The notes under the pieces: model-generated
Seen by the model: only the letters and a program-made list of their open reading frames with translations
What the model was told of the DNA's origin: nothing
Databases searched by the model: none
Part shown: positions 1 to 11,436 of the stretch, one piece after another
How the letters are laid out: every line of letters begins with the position of its first letter
How positions within the stretch are numbered: position 1 is the first letter of the stretch
NCBI GenBank assembly: GCA_023362775.1
Contig: JALMGJ010000020.1
Coordinates: forward strand, 558,001 to 622,000
Source: Charina bottae
Lineage: Eukaryota; Chordata; Lepidosauria; Squamata; Charinaidae
Direction: 5' to 3'
DNA length: 64,000 bases
Made by a program: the position numbers and the translations under genes

Positions 1-1078
1 AAGCAGCTGTATTTAGACATGAAGAGAGAAATATATCAAACAAGCTGTTTCGGCTTCTCCAATCTCTGCCATTTGTTATACGCTCTCTCTGCTTGATCAG
101 GCCTAATAAAACAGTGATGTTTTAAAAGCCTAGTTGTTTTAGGTCAGATTATATGAAATAGCGTCTTTTCCCTTCTAATGGAACCTTGAGATTCCCAGAA
201 ATGAAGGAGAAAGATGGCCACTAGTGGGGCATCTGGCCCAAGAAGTACATCTAGCCCCCAGCAAAGACTTCCCATTTACGCAGGCCCTTTAAACAATGGG
301 GGGGTCTGTGTGTTTCCATTATAGTTTAGTTTCTAACAATTTCTATTGTGCTATGTATATCGGTTAGTGATCCACATTTTGGATATTTGGATAACGTGGA
401 TATTCTAATAAGCTTATTTCATTGTGTGTCACGTACATGCACAACCCATTACAATCAGGATAAGGTATCATTTCAGATGAGTACATTGTCTTTTGCAAAA
501 GTCCTCATAATCTGTCTGAAATATAGCGAGGGTATTCCCCACAAAAGGGGGGTCCTGTCACAGAAAGTCTTCCGATAGAAGTTGGCTAAATAAATAAATG
601 TCATACTATGACTGCACATTTTATTGAATTCTCTCCTGAAACAACCAAATTAAGGCACATTAATAAAAAGTTTTGAGGTGAGAAGCTCAAAAGCCCCCCC
701 CCCCCCATTATTTGATCTTTCATAAAGGTTAAGTCTGCCTACAAAGTTCATCCCATTCTCCTGAAAAATAAAACAAAACAAAAAATACAGCCATTTGCCA
801 TTCTCCCATGCTGGATGTTGAAATGATCAGTCAAAAGTGAATCAGGCCACCTCCAAAGCTCTCAATCAGGTGCCTGTATTACATCCTGTGATCAGTCTAC
901 ATCCTCACAACGAAGATAATTACGACTTGTAATACCATTGACCCCAAACAAATATATATCAAGAGTTTGCTCCTAATTTGGAGAGTATTTCTGAAAACTA
1001 TGTGGAACAACTAAATAGCAGAGTCCTTTTATTTGTCCTTGAAGAGAACTTTCCCTGAAAGAGGAAAGCTCCTTTAAT
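1..1078. other. AT-rich stretch, no gene seen
   Basis: No recognisable coding or repeat feature. A run of 13 C residues lies at 694-706. The short open frames here have no family-like motifs. Confidence 0.6.
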
Positions 1079-2871
1079 ATATTTTTTTATTTATTTATTT
1101 TTCAAATTTATTCCCCGCCCATCTCCCATGCAAGGGACTCTGGGCGGGTTACAACAAATACAATTTAAAAACTATACAAAAATATCTAAAAACACAGCAG
1201 AGAATAAATAAAATAAAATCCAAGACCCGCAGATAGATCATGGAGCTACGGGGCCAGCCAACCCCAGGAGGCACTACCACCTCCGTCGTCCCAGGCCAGG
1301 TGGCAGAGCCAGGTCTTAAGGGCCTTCCGAAAGGCCAGGACGGAGGGGGCCAGTCTCACCTCCGGGGGCAAGATATTCCATAAGGCGGGCGCTATCGCAG
1401 AGAAGGCATGCCTCCTGGACCCCGCTAGATGGAATTCTCTTGTTGAGGGGGTCCGAAGCATGCCCTCTCTTCATGCACGGGTGGGGAGGGCCGACGTTAT
1501 CGGGACGAGACGGTCCCTCAGGTACCCTGGTCCTATGCCATGTAGGGCTTTAAAGGTAATCACCAACACCTTGAATTGGACCCGGAAGCAAACTGGCACC
1601 CAATGCAGCTCGCGTAGCAGAGGTGTCACATGTGCCGATCTCCTGGCACCCATAACTGCTCGCGCCGCCGCATTCTGCACCAGCTGAAACTTCCGGATAC
1701 TCTTCAAGGGTAGCCCCATGTAGAGCGCATTACAATAGTCTATACGGGAGATGACAAGGGCGTGAGTGACTGTTCAGAGGGCCTCCTGATCCAGGAAAGG
1801 GCGTAACTGGCGCACAACTCGAAGCTGTGCAAAGGCCCTCCTGGCCACGACTCCCACCTGCTCTTCGAGCAGGAGTCGCAAGTCCAGGAGGACCCCCAGA
1901 TTCCGCACTGGATCCGAGTGGGGTAGTGCAACCCCACCCAGAACCAAAGATGACAACTTCCCGGATCCAGGGGGGGCATCAATCCACAGCCACTCCGTCT
2001 TACCAGGGTTCAGTTGAAGCCTGTTGTTCCCCATCCAGACCCCCACAGCCTCCAGGCACTGAGATAAGGTATTGACCGCATCACTTACTTCACCCGGGAC
2101 GGAGATGTATAACTGGGTATCATCAGCATATTGGTGATACCTCATCCCGTGGTGACGGATGACCTCGCCCAGCGGCTTCATGTAGATGTTGAATAGGAGA
2201 GGAGAGAGAACCGACCCCTGAGGCACCCCACAAGTCAGGGGTCTCGGGTCAGCTCTCTCCTCCCCTATCAACACCGACTGGGAACGGCCCTGGAGGCGAA
2301 CCAGCACAAAACCACGCTGCCCACCCCCAACTCCTCGAGCCGCCCCAAAAGTATACCATGGTCGACGGTATCGAAGGCCGCTGAGAGATCTAAGAGAGCA
2401 AGGATGGACGCACTCCGTCCATCCCGCTCTCGCTAGAGATCATCCATAAGCGCGACCAATGCGGTCTCTGTCCCATATCCCGGCCTGAAACCTGACTGGA
2501 AGGGGTCCAGATAATCCGTTTCCTCCAGAATCCTCTGGAGTTGCAACGCCACCACCTTCTCAACCACCTTTCCCAGAAAGGGGAGGTGGGAGACTGGGCG
2601 AAAATTGCCCAGGATGGTAGGGTCCAGGGATGGTTTCTTGAGGAGGGGGTGCACCAGCGCCTCCTTAAAGGCAGCCGGGAACACCCCCTCACTCAAGGAC
2701 GAATTTATAATCGCCTGGACCCAGCCACATGTCACCTCACTAGCTGATTTTACCAGCCAGGAGGGACATGGGTCAAGTTGGCATGTGGTGGCGTTTACAG
2801 TCCGGAGGATCCTGTCTACTTCATCAGGCCCAACAGGATCAAACTATTAGTTAGATCCCAACAGGATCTAA
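1079..2871 (-). mobile_element. L2-like LINE copy A, 5'-truncated and dead
   Basis: A non-LTR retrotransposon of the CR1/L2 group on the minus strand. Its 3' end is the TTTA-rich tail and the segment reading GGGCGG...ACTCTGGGCGG near 1090-1150. The 5' end stops near 2850-2870 inside the linker before the reverse transcriptase (RT). Coding similarity runs almost to the 3' UTR. The same 3' block recurs in copies B, C and D and in several tail-only loci. I saw no clear target-site duplication. Confidence 0.85.
1246..2862 (-). pseudogene. Reverse transcriptase remnant of L2-like copy A
   Basis: This is the RT and C-terminal part of an L2/CR1-type ORF2, which copies element RNA at the nicked target site. 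Readable pieces in order are FQSGFRPGYGTETAL (near 2470-2500), [14 protein letters not shown] (motif A, near 2350-2395), GVPQGSVLSPLLFNIYMKPL (motif B, near 2190-2230), YADDTQLY (motif C, near 2110-2135), and the conserved C-terminal run around LQLVQNAAARAVMGARRSAH and ALWNILPPEVR. The pieces sit in different frames (1774-2307, 2433-2735, 1471-1719, 1246-1461), so several frameshifts have killed it. The YADD box itself is intact. The endonuclease domain is absent through truncation. Confidence 0.85.
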
Positions 2872-3087
2872 CTATCAATATATTGCAGGTTTCCCTCCGC
2901 ATCTTTTAATATGTCAGATTCTAAATGCTCCACAATGACATTCTATCTGCAGAAAGGACTTAACGTTTTGGTCTTGTTTGGAGTGTGGGGGGGAATTTAG
3001 AGAGAATTTTCAGGGAAAAATTGGAACCTTAAGCTCCCAAGAAAGCAGTACAGTATCTAGATACCCCCACCCTCAATGACCTACCCA

Positions 3088-3446
3088 TCACAAAATGTAA
3101 GGTAAAGGTTCCCCCCGCACATTTGTGCAGTCGTGTCCGACTCTAGTGGCCGGTGCTCATCTCCGTTTGTTAGCCGAAGAGCCAGCGTTGTCCGAAGACG
3201 CTTCCACGGTCATGTGGCCGCATGACACGCGCGGAACGCTGTTACCTACCCACCAAAGTGGTACCTATTCATCTACTTGCATTTCCATGCTTTCGAATTG
3301 CTAGGTTGGCAAGAGCTGGAGCTAGTGCGGGAGCTCACTCCGCACGCAGGGCTAGGGATTCGAACCTCTGAACTTGCGATCTTCCGATCGACAAGCCTGG
3401 CGTCTTACCCGCTGAGCCACCACGCCCCCATTCACAAAATGTAAGG
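3088..3446 (-). mobile_element. Sauria-type SINE, full length, with 15-bp TSD
   Basis: A complete tRNA-derived SINE on the minus strand, about 330 bp (3103-3431). On the minus strand it opens with GTGGTGGCTCAGCGGGTAAG (pol III A box), then GGTTCGAATCCC (B box), a unique body, and a 3' end with AGAGTCGGACACGACTG and ACCTTTACC. That tail matches the BovB LINE 3' end at 31.6 kb, so BovB is the likely mobilising partner. The duplication TCACAAAATGTAAGG is perfect at 3088-3102 and 3432-3446. Both promoter boxes are present. Confidence 0.9.
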
Positions 3447-4335
3447 GTTCGTTAATAAATGGATAAGAGAAGAGTTATGTCATGGGTCCAAATCCCACAG
3501 ACAATATTAAATATGTTTTCTGGTGGTACATTTGTCATGCAATATTGGGCATATACCATTATTTACAGATGCCTGTAATATAAACTCTAGTCCCAAGAAT
3601 GGGATTTTAGAGCTTTAACAGAAGATCGTTCCATACCCAAGAAACATGGAGCATGACTATCAACTATGTCTTATCCATTCTTTTTAAGGAAAAGATCAAC
3701 CCAAAGTTTCTTTACACAAGTAATGACCTTGGGATAAGATTAGTTTTATATTCATCTAAGAAAAATTTATTTTCAATGGATGTGCATGCAGAATGATGGC
3801 TTGGATATTTTAGGGAACCCAGGTATAAATAGATGCAACAGAAGGAGATCAATGGGCCTCTCTGCTCAGCTGCATAAATCAATGCAGTAAAACACACACC
3901 CTGTTCCTCGACAGGGAATGCCAAGTCATCCTATAACTCAGTCGAAAGGACACAGCTAGTCACTTCTATTTAGCCTAGTGTAAGTGAACCACCCTGAATC
4001 TCTCCTCCCTTCCCCTTTCTTTAATTTGAAGCAAGCATCACTTTTATGCCAAGCGGTGGAGAGGCAGCTTCTAAACTCACATGAACCATGTTCAGGATAG
4101 GTCCTTGCAATGTTTAGTATAGCATGCACATATTTAGACTGTGCCAACTGGCCAGGAGTCTTAGAAGCCATTCACTAAGGACTTACTGTATTTCTGTGCT
4201 ATATAAAAGTGAAGAGAAGAAATGAGCTCACAGCATTGACACTCCAACCCAAAATGCCAGAGATTTCCTCTGCTTCCTTTCCAAACCCAGGACCACCAGA
4301 GACTCGCTTCCAGTGACCTGCAGAGACTCACCTTT
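3447..4335. other. No gene or repeat recognised
   Basis: Ordinary AT-rich sequence. Open frames are short and carry no motifs. Confidence 0.5.
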
Positions 4336-4475
4336 TCCCTGACTAGGGCGGAGGAAGGGTTCTGCTCATTATTGCCTCTTTGGAATGTGCTCCCAGAGGC
4401 TCATGGGCTATCAACTCTCCTCTGTCAGGGCTTAAAAGGCATCACCTCAAGGCACCCACACTGCTATTAAAAAGG
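4335..4475 (+). pseudogene. Old LINE C-terminal fragment (probable)
   Basis: The plus strand reads LWNVLPEAHGLSTLLC, which parallels ALWNILPPEVRLAPSLLTFR in the younger L2-like copies of this window. This is a short, diverged piece of the RT C-terminal tail. The match is weak and could be to another CR1/L2 lineage. Confidence 0.4.
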
Positions 4476-5240
4476 CACATTCCATCCTGGGCATCTTTAA
4501 CAACAGCAATGAAAGAATTACCAAGATAGCAGTGCCCTGATATAAATCTACGGGGAGACTGCATTTGCCACCCCTGAAAAAGGATACTGCAGAGCAAGAA
4601 CGAAAAATACAGAAAAAGGCATCACTTCAGATGGTTTTAAAAGGAGAGCAGATAAGTTCACAGAAGCAGCACTATCAATGGCTACCAGCCTTGTTAGAGG
4701 TTCTCCTGAAACCATGGCAACACACTCGAAATAACAGTTACTGTGGAGTGATAATGCAAGAATGACCTATTCTGCCTGAATCTTGAATCTCAGATTGCTG
4801 TAAATCTTATCTATGAGGACAATTGCCTTTGGCTGGAGATACTCATGTTTTGTCCATATCTCACAGCAACCTCGGGTGTGCAGCTCCTTTATAATACCCT
4901 TCCTCCCAAGGGAAAGGAGACAGAGAAATAGTTGAGTGCATCTCGCATCCATAACTTGTGTCTAAACATTACGCAACTTGTGGAAAAAGAAAAGGTGATA
5001 CTATATGGCTGGAGGGCTGCATTTATGCAGATAATTACAAATTCTAGAGGCCTGCTGGACATGGCTGAGTCCTAGCAGAAAACTCTGGAAAAGAAGACCC
5101 TCAGGATGTTATAATTTTTAAGAATGGTAATAGCTAAGCCACAAAAAATGATGAAATTACAGTATTCTGATTCCTGAAATGTATTTACTTCATAAAATAA
5201 ATTCCTGATTCCTAAGAGCAGATGGTGATATTTTACTATC
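4476..5240. other. No gene seen
   Basis: Nothing recognised. Open frames are short and motif-free. Confidence 0.5.
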
Positions 5241-5617
5241 CTATTCAGAGTTATAATAAATACACTGCCAATTATTGCCCAATAGCAATATTTACAATGA
5301 TTATTGTTTTGCTTTTGAGTCAATCTTGATTCCTGGCAACTCCATGCAGTTTTCTAGGCAATATTTTTGGAAGTGGTTTGCCATTGCCTTCTCTGAGAGA
5401 GTGGCTGGTCCAATGGTCCAAAGTCATTCTCTTGGCTTCCCTCCCTAAAGTAGGACTAGAACTCGGGTCTTTCTGCTCCTCATCCAGCGCCTTAACCACT
5501 AGTCCACCACTACTCACTTGTACAAGTTACAGAGGTGAGATGCACTCATCCCTACTCAGAGTTTCTATACTTTAATAAACTGTCAACTATTGCCAATGGC
5601 AATATTTGCAATTATAC
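5241..5617 (+). repeat. Diverged 65-bp direct repeat flanking a SINE
   Basis: The segments 5241-5305 and 5551-5617 share CCTAYTCAGAGTT and GCAATATTTRCAAT blocks in the same order. They look about 80% alike by eye and bracket the SINE at 5306-5520. This is too long and diverged for a normal TSD, so a local duplication is more likely. Confidence 0.5.
5306..5520 (-). mobile_element. tRNA-headed SINE (GTTTGG head), BovB-like-tail form
   Basis: On the minus strand it reads GGACTAGTGGTTAAGGCGC (A-box region), GAGTTCTAGTCC (B box), then GGCAATGGCAAACCACTTCC and a tail with GCCTAGAAAACTGCATGGAG and AAGATTGACTC. It is an older, diverged copy of the family at 11.4, 19.6, 39.8, 43.4, 53.4 and 62.0 kb. 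It lies between two related 65-bp direct repeats (5241-5305 and 5551-5617). Confidence 0.75.
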
Positions 5618-5620
5618 CTT

Positions 5621-6216
5621 TCTTAGCATTTATCTTCGCCCTATCAGATCTTACTACTCCTGTACCTATTTCCCCAAATATTATAGGAATTATCTCCTTA
5701 CTACACACTGACAAAGCTACAAGCTAGTTATGTAAACAATTACTAGACAGGACCAAATTTGATAGACAGACCATTAAAGAGAAAAGGTACCATTTACATT
5801 CCATACATGTAAAACAATGGAAGGCTGCCTTTCCTTCTAAAAGTTTCATCTCTCTGGATTTGACACTAAAGTTAATATGCTGTAATGGCAATTAGCTTTC
5901 CATACCCTTTAATCACTCAGACAAACATAACTGCTAAATGTTAGGGCAGTGGAATAGATTTTGCACCACTATAGGCACCAGTTTGGTGTAGTGGCTAGAA
6001 ACTGGGAGACCGTGATTGACGTGTATTGATATTCCTATTGTCTTGATTTATATTTCTGTACTCCAGAATCAAACTGAATATTCTGAGAGCATTTATGGCA
6101 ATTAGACTTAGAAGTTGAAAAATATCACAGAGGAATAAAATGGCAACCCACTTCTGCATTGTTCCAAAGGAAAGTACACAGTTGTGTCCATGAATAGCTG
6201 GGAGTTGAGCTTGATT
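5621..6216. other. No gene seen
   Basis: Plain AT-rich sequence without recognised features. Confidence 0.5.
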
Positions 6217-6279
6217 TATCATCATCATCATCATCTAAATTTATATGCTGCTCAACTCCCAATGACTCTGGGCGGTTCA
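6217..6279 (-). mobile_element. L2-like LINE tail-only fragment
   Basis: A (CAT)n run followed by AATTTATATGCTGC and GACTCTGGGCGGTTCAC, the last ~60 bp of the L2-like LINE in minus orientation. It may be an extreme 5' truncation or the tail of a dependent SINE. Confidence 0.6.
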
Positions 6280-7149
6280 CTTGAAGGACTTACCTTTTAC
6301 TCATACTTAAAAAATGGAAGACTGTCCAGCTACAAGTGGTTATTTCATAGACTGCCTTTCCATATTTAAATCCACACAAACAGGCAGTTAGTTGACCATT
6401 TGGTCCTTCTACAGTGATTTGTATGCCAGATGTAGATTTTTTTTTTCTTTTTAGAGGAATACCGAAACTGTCAATGTTTCAACTGGGGTACTCTAATTAA
6501 TAAAAGCTGTGGTATATATTTCTATAGTGTAGCAACTCCATCTCTTTCCCCCTCCTGCCTACTGCATTCTATCATTACTTTCTTAAAATAAAATTTAAAA
6601 AAATACAGTAAACCCTCAGTTTAACAGACCTCAGTTAAAGGGGTCTTCAGAAGCAATGGACAAAATCTGCCCATCTGCTGTGTGCTTCTGTACACATGTA
6701 AATTCTCATTCACCATTTACACATACGTAAAATACGTTGGAGAAGGAAGTATAAAAATTGCATTTCCATTTTACTCTTGCATAAAATACACATGCCAAAA
6801 CCCCAGATTTAACAGATTCTGCTTTAACAGAATAGAATAGAATCTCATAGAACCCTATGAGATCAAGGTTTTACTGTGCTAACAATTCTTCTCATGAGCT
6901 TAAAGCAGTGTTTGTATCTCACAATATTTATTTTATTTATTTATTTATTAAATTTATATAACCTGATTAGAGGGTATATTGCATGATAAAGAAATGACCA
7001 ATGTCACCCAATGGACCTTCTAACTTAGTAATATTGAGAAGCTGCATTTTCCCCATTCAACTGAATTGATTTGCAGGTGACAGTAGCTCTATATGACCAT
7101 CCAGTTTTTCCACTGAAGATGGATTTGCAATTCATCCTGATCCAATGGC
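6280..7149. other. No gene seen
   Basis: AT-rich DNA with a short TTTA run near 6930-6950, possibly one more worn LINE tail. Nothing else recognised. Confidence 0.5.
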
Positions 7150-7375
7150 TCAGCTAGGTAGTAACACATAGCCAAACATGGCTGATCTTGATTTGTACTT
7201 GGATGTGAGACCATGAGAAAATCCAGCAGTTCAGACTAGATTGGGAAGTCAGAAAATAAAAACAAATCCTGTAACATGCTGGAAGAAGGCAATGGCAAAC
7301 CATTTCCATCTTGTTCACAAGAAAACTACTTGAATGTGTCTCTAGGAGCTGAGCTCCACTTGCACATGGTCAAGC
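7150..7375 (+). mobile_element. Degenerate 5S-rRNA-derived SINE (SINE3-like)
   Basis: The part GATCTTGATTTGTACTTGGATG then GAGACCATGAGAAAATCCA resembles the 3' half of 5S rRNA, which contains the internal pol III control region. It is followed by GGAAGAAGGCAATGGCAAACC, ACAAGAAAACTACTTGAATG and CTCTAGGAGCTGAGCTCCAC, a body shared with the copy at 18.2 kb. Both are old copies of the same family. Confidence 0.65.
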
Positions 7376-7385
7376 AGAAACATTA

Positions 7386-7970
7386 CTGGGTTGTAATAAA
7401 ATAGTTTGCTTTTAATTAACATCATTATGATTGTAAAAAAAAATACTGGATCTGCAGATCATTTGCTCAGACTGATTGGATTTGAACTGATTTGCATACA
7501 TTTATTAGCTCTCAGTTTTTTAACTATGTGCCACTAAACATTTCTGGAAGGCTAATGTATTTGCAAGATCAGTTTTCTTGTTTAAAATAAGCAAGGCAGG
7601 CCTGATGATGGCCTTTCCATGGACGTGAAAACTAATGCCTGGTAATGCATAGAGGGCAACTCTGACCAGCTTTTCAAGATTCTTTCTACTTGAAGACTTG
7701 TTTTTATGATTTGCATTGATTAATCAGGAGAAAGTAGAAATGACTGTTCCAGTGGACATTTAAAGTAATAATGAATTTATGTTTTTCATTTCCAGAAAAG
7801 GAAAACATGAAAAGTTTCTGTCTTTTAATCCGACTCATCAGATGCCCAGAAAGAGCTGGTGGGGAACCACCTGCCACCATAGATATCCTGGATGCTCTTT
7901 GCATTGGCCCCGTTTGGCTGAAATCTACTTCCTATGTAAAAAGGGCTAATACTTTTTCTGATCCTAAAAT
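7386..7970. other. No gene seen
   Basis: Nothing recognised. The frame open at 7771-8406 is discussed under rejected items. Confidence 0.5.
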
Positions 7971-7974
7971 CACA

Positions 7975-8620
7975 GAACAAAGCCTAGTTGCCAAGCGTAA
8001 CGTTGCAAGCCCTGCGGGGATTTCAGAGTTAGCCCCGTTTCCCGGGGAAAGAGGGCGCGGCGCAGGGCCTCGAGCTGCGAAGGTTCCCCGCCCGTCGCCT
8101 CCTTTCTGCCACGGCGCCTTAGCTTCGCTGGGCCCCCCGTGCCTAGGCACCGGCGGTCCTGGGTACCAGCTCCTGCCCGCTCGACCCCCTGCTCTGCTCT
8201 GCTGCCCGCGATGCACCTGGGCAAACGCCTTTAACGAACAGCATTTTCACTTGACACGGGCCGCTTCTCTTTCTTACCTGGTGATAGCTCTGCTGGCTGG
8301 GTGTTGTTCAGACCTCTGTCTGTCCTGGTGTAAATCCTGCCCGAGGAGGTGGGGTAAAACACACACACGCACACAAAATGTCTTTATCACATGCTTTCCA
8401 CACTAGGCTCCTCCGGTCCTCTCTTCTAGCCTGGAGCTCCCCAGAACCAACCTCCTAATCGGGCACAAGCGATCACATGGCCCGATTAGCACTTGACTCC
8501 GCGTGAACTTCCTGCAGAGCTGCCTGTTTCTGCAGAGGCAACTGCAGAAGGGCCGAGCGCCGCGGTTAATCAGCTGCCCCGGCATTGTTCGTTCCCCCAA
8601 CCGCCAGTGGGCATGGCTAG
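7975..8620. promoter_or_regulatory. CpG-rich patch, possible promoter or first exon
   Basis: This ~600-bp block is GC- and CpG-rich, unlike its AT-rich surroundings, and matches none of the repeat families seen here. Examples are GGGCGCGGCGCAGGGCC near 8051 and CGGCGCCTTAGCTTCG near 8112. The minus strand has a consensus 5' splice donor, CAG|GTAAGAAAG, at 8280-8269. Upstream of it on the minus strand lie further CpG-rich sequences up to ~8600. A non-coding first exon of a minus-strand gene would fit. No protein is recognisable, and the idea rests on composition and one donor only. Confidence 0.35.
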
Positions 8621-8815
8621 CTGGCAAGCCGTTTTGCACAAAACGATTGTGAAGGTTGCAAAGGTTGTATGTATGATGCAAAGGGGACCTTTGCTTGGTG
8701 CGCTGTAAAGATGCAGGTAGCATTTTGTTGTTCTACTAGAAGGGAACTTGAAAAAGCAACAGCCGTGAGCCTGCCAAAGGCCAGGGGTCATGGTGGTTAC
8801 TGAAACCTTCTATTC

Positions 8816-9010
8816 AGAGACTACGCAGCTCTGAATATCAATTGCTGGAACAAAGCAACAGAGGAGAAAGTTGCCTCCATGCCCTGCTTCAGTTTCTGGA
8901 AGCATCTGGTTGGCCCACAATGGAAACAGGATGCTAGACCAGATGAACCCTGGATTTTTCCTTGCACCAAACTTCTGTCCTTCAAATACACATCAGCAAT
9001 GCACCTAAAG
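8816..9010 (-). repeat. Dispersed reptilian repeat fragment (probable LINE 3' end)
   Basis: GGAAGCATCTGGTTGGCCCAC and GGATGCTAGACCAGATGAACC on the plus strand resemble a block common in reptile genomes (GCATCTGGTTGGCCACTG...GATGCTGGACTAGATGG). The family name and orientation are uncertain. Confidence 0.4.
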
Positions 9011-9504
9011 CGAGCTGCCAGATTGCTCCTGTGCAAGTGACACACTGCACAGGGGTTCTTTGGGTGTGGAGAATTACCTTCCCCAATATTATCCCGCAAC
9101 TTTCCCAGTTTGTTGAATAAGTAAATGTGTGCCGCATAATTAATACAGACCTTGTATTGATTTATCTTTAGAATGAAATCAGATGACGCTGCCTTGACAA
9201 TAGTGTTTCTTCTTTCTTTATCCATCAAGCCTATCTGCCTCCTTGATCAAATGAAAAATGAAAAGTGACTTCATCGTTGGAATACCTTCATGCTAGCTGC
9301 ACTTGGCTTCAGAAGAGGAAGCTCTGTGGAGGTAGTTCTTTGAATTGCTTTGGTATTGCTATCATATTTATTATCGTGCAAAGGGTGTATGCATTACAAT
9401 ATAAATAAATGCAACATATGGAGTGATGTAAAACAGTTGGTTTTTAATTAATTCTTCAGTGACAAACAACAACACCCTGGGCCAGCCTACATAAATATAT
9501 CATG

Positions 9505-9990
9505 GAGGAGGCATCTGCTTCAATCCCATTCTGCTCAATGCAGAAACCCAAGAGAGAGATGAGCACCCCAACAACTGATAGCCTACTGAGCCAAGTTTTG
9601 GCTTGGAATCCTCCACTGAGAGAACTTAGCATTTTTTACATTGGCCGAATGACTCATACTATCAAGAGGTTTTCCATAATGTTCAGCCAAAATTTAGCTT
9701 CCTGTAACTTGAGCCTGGAAGACTTGTTCCTGCCTTCTAGGCAGCAGAAGACAGATAGCACTACATCTTTGTAGTCCTTCTTCAGATAATATAAAGAGTC
9801 TGGAATGGATACTTCAGCCTTCTCCCCTCCACTCTAAACCTACTCCGTTCCTTCAGCCTTGTTTTCCATATTCCTAACCCTTTTCATTGCCTGCTTCTGA
9901 AACTGTTCCAGTTTAACTCCCCCCTTCTGAAAATGCAGTGTCCAGAACTGAAGACAGACCTCTGAAGATTCACAGGATACAAAAAGGGGT
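9505..9990 (-). pseudogene. Degenerate CR1 LINE 3' part
   Basis: On the minus strand the frame at 10046-9840 reads FWTLHFQKGGVKLEQFQKQA then MKRVRNMENK. It parallels the C-terminal end of CR1 ORF2 (VW..HFKKDI.KLE.VQRRATKMI). It is followed by a CR1-like 3' UTR in which blocks such as GCTCAGTAGGCTATCAG and TTGGGTTTCTGCATTGAGC align in order with the familiar CR1 3' end. The copy is old and full of stops. It is distinct from the L2-like copies. Confidence 0.6.
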
Positions 9991-10041
9991 TCTCTGCACA
10001 TAGAAGCAAGAATGGGCCCATGCCAAGTGGCCTGGCCTTCT

Positions 10042-10656
10042 GACAAAATGCTTGTTTACAAAGCCATTGTACTACCAACCCTTCTGTACGCCTGTGAAAC
10101 ATGGACCCTCTACAAACGCCACCTCCAACTTCTTGAAAGATTCCATCAATGCTTCCTCCGAAAAATTCTGCAAATTACTTGGGAAGATAGGCGGACTAAT
10201 GTTAGCGTATTAGAAGAAGCAAAAACCACCAGCATTGAAACAATGATCATCCAACATCAACTTCGCTGGACCGGTCATGTTGTTCGAATGCCTGACCATC
10301 GTCTTCCAAAGCAGCTACTTTACTCCCAACTTAAGAATGGAAAACGGAATATTGGTGGACAGCAAAAGAGATTCAAAGACACTCTCAAAGCTAATTTAAA
10401 AAAATGTAATATCAGCATTGAGAACTGGGAAGCCCTAACTCATGAGCGTTTCAATTGGAGGTCAGCCTTTATTAATGGCGCTATGGACTTTGAAGAAGCA
10501 CGAGTACAGGGCGAAAGGGAGAAAAGAGCTAAAAGGAAGGCACGTCAGGCAGACCCTCATCATGACCGTCTCCCACCCGGAAACCTATGCCCTCATTGTG
10601 GGAGGTTGTGCGGATCCAGAATTGGCCTTTATAGCCACTTACGGATCCACCGTTAA
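10042..10656 (+). CDS. C-terminal 200 residues of RTE-like ORF, frame intact
   Basis: This fragment encodes the region after the RT domain, from KMLVYKAIVLPTLLYACE to the terminal C2H2 finger NLCPHCGRLCG...HLRIHR. Against the 60-kb copy I count only about four amino-acid differences (for example R for C after TLYK, and D for N in ARQADPHH). No stop or frameshift is present, as expected for a recent insertion. It lacks endonuclease and RT, so it cannot move on its own, and no promoter for it is visible. Confidence 0.85.
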   Translation, partial: DKMLVYKAIVLPTLLYACETWTLYKRHLQLLERFHQCFLRKILQITWEDRRTNVSVLEEAKTTSIETMIIQHQLRWTGHVVRMPDHRLPKQLLYSQLKNGKRNIGGQQKRFKDTLKANLKKCNISIENWEALTHERFNWRSAFINGAMDFEEARVQGEREKRAKRKARQADPHHDRLPPGNLCPHCGRLCGSRIGLYSHLRIHR

Positions 10657-10710
10657 AATTTTACCTTTGGAAGACAATCTTACTCGGCTACGAGTGATCG
10701 CCAATGATGA
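10044..10710 (+). mobile_element. RTE-like LINE, short 3' copy, young
   Basis: A 5'-truncated copy of the element at 57-60.9 kb, starting at CAAAATGCTTGTTTAC and ending GATCGCCAATGATGA. The two copies are nearly identical through the coding end and the ~55-bp 3' UTR. No target-site duplication is evident at its ends. Confidence 0.9.
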
Positions 10711-10712
10711 GT

Positions 10713-11392
10713 TCGTGTAATGCTGCCCAGTATAAGTGACAACAGCAGAAGTCTTGGTAAAGACAGTGGTGTACGGTTCTGCATATGGAGGCTCTCTTCC
10801 TGGTCATGTGGTGGGCAACATCTGGTACCAAGGCAGGGCTTCCACACAAGGCCCATGTGAAAGTAGGGCTCTTAATAAAAGTGAAGAAGCAAGCTGGTTA
10901 TGAGTGAGAAAACATTGATTTATTGATGCAGATTACAGCTAGATTGGTAGTGCACAGATCTGCAATCCCAAAATCCTTTCCATATTTACTGCTGTCTGCT
11001 GCTAAACTGTATCTTGTTCCTGTGGATTTTATTGTGCGAAGGTGTGGGGGGAGGGAATCTTTAAATCCAGGCCTCTGCATTTAGTTTTGTTGAATTCCAC
11101 TTGGTTAGTTTCATTACTTTTCAATTATATCCCAATCTTCTGAGATGTACACTATATCTCTCTTTTTTGAATCATCTGCAGATTTGACTTCTATTCTCCT
11201 ATTCTCCTATCTTTTCATTGCTAAGAAACATTGAAATGGCTCAGAATCTATCAGAATTAGTTCACATTTTACTACTTTGCAAACTTGTCAAATTATTTCC
11301 TGAAATCAAGTAACATTTCACTCAGATAGAAAAGAGGTGTTCAGATTACTTTAGTTTTGCAAGATCTATTATCACTACTTGGATGTCTGTTT

Positions 11393-11396
<4 letters not shown>
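10713..11396. other. No gene seen
   Basis: Nothing recognised. Confidence 0.5.

Positions 11397-11436
<40 letters not shown>

Noticed and set aside
3360..3428. Genuine tRNA gene
   Set aside because: The A and B boxes belong to the tRNA-like head of a SINE with a TSD and BovB-like tail; no complete cloverleaf is evident.
7771..8406. 211-residue open frame on the plus strand
   Set aside because: Crosses from AT-rich into CpG-rich DNA, rich in P, R and A as any GC-rich frame would be, with no recognisable domain. Composition alone explains it.
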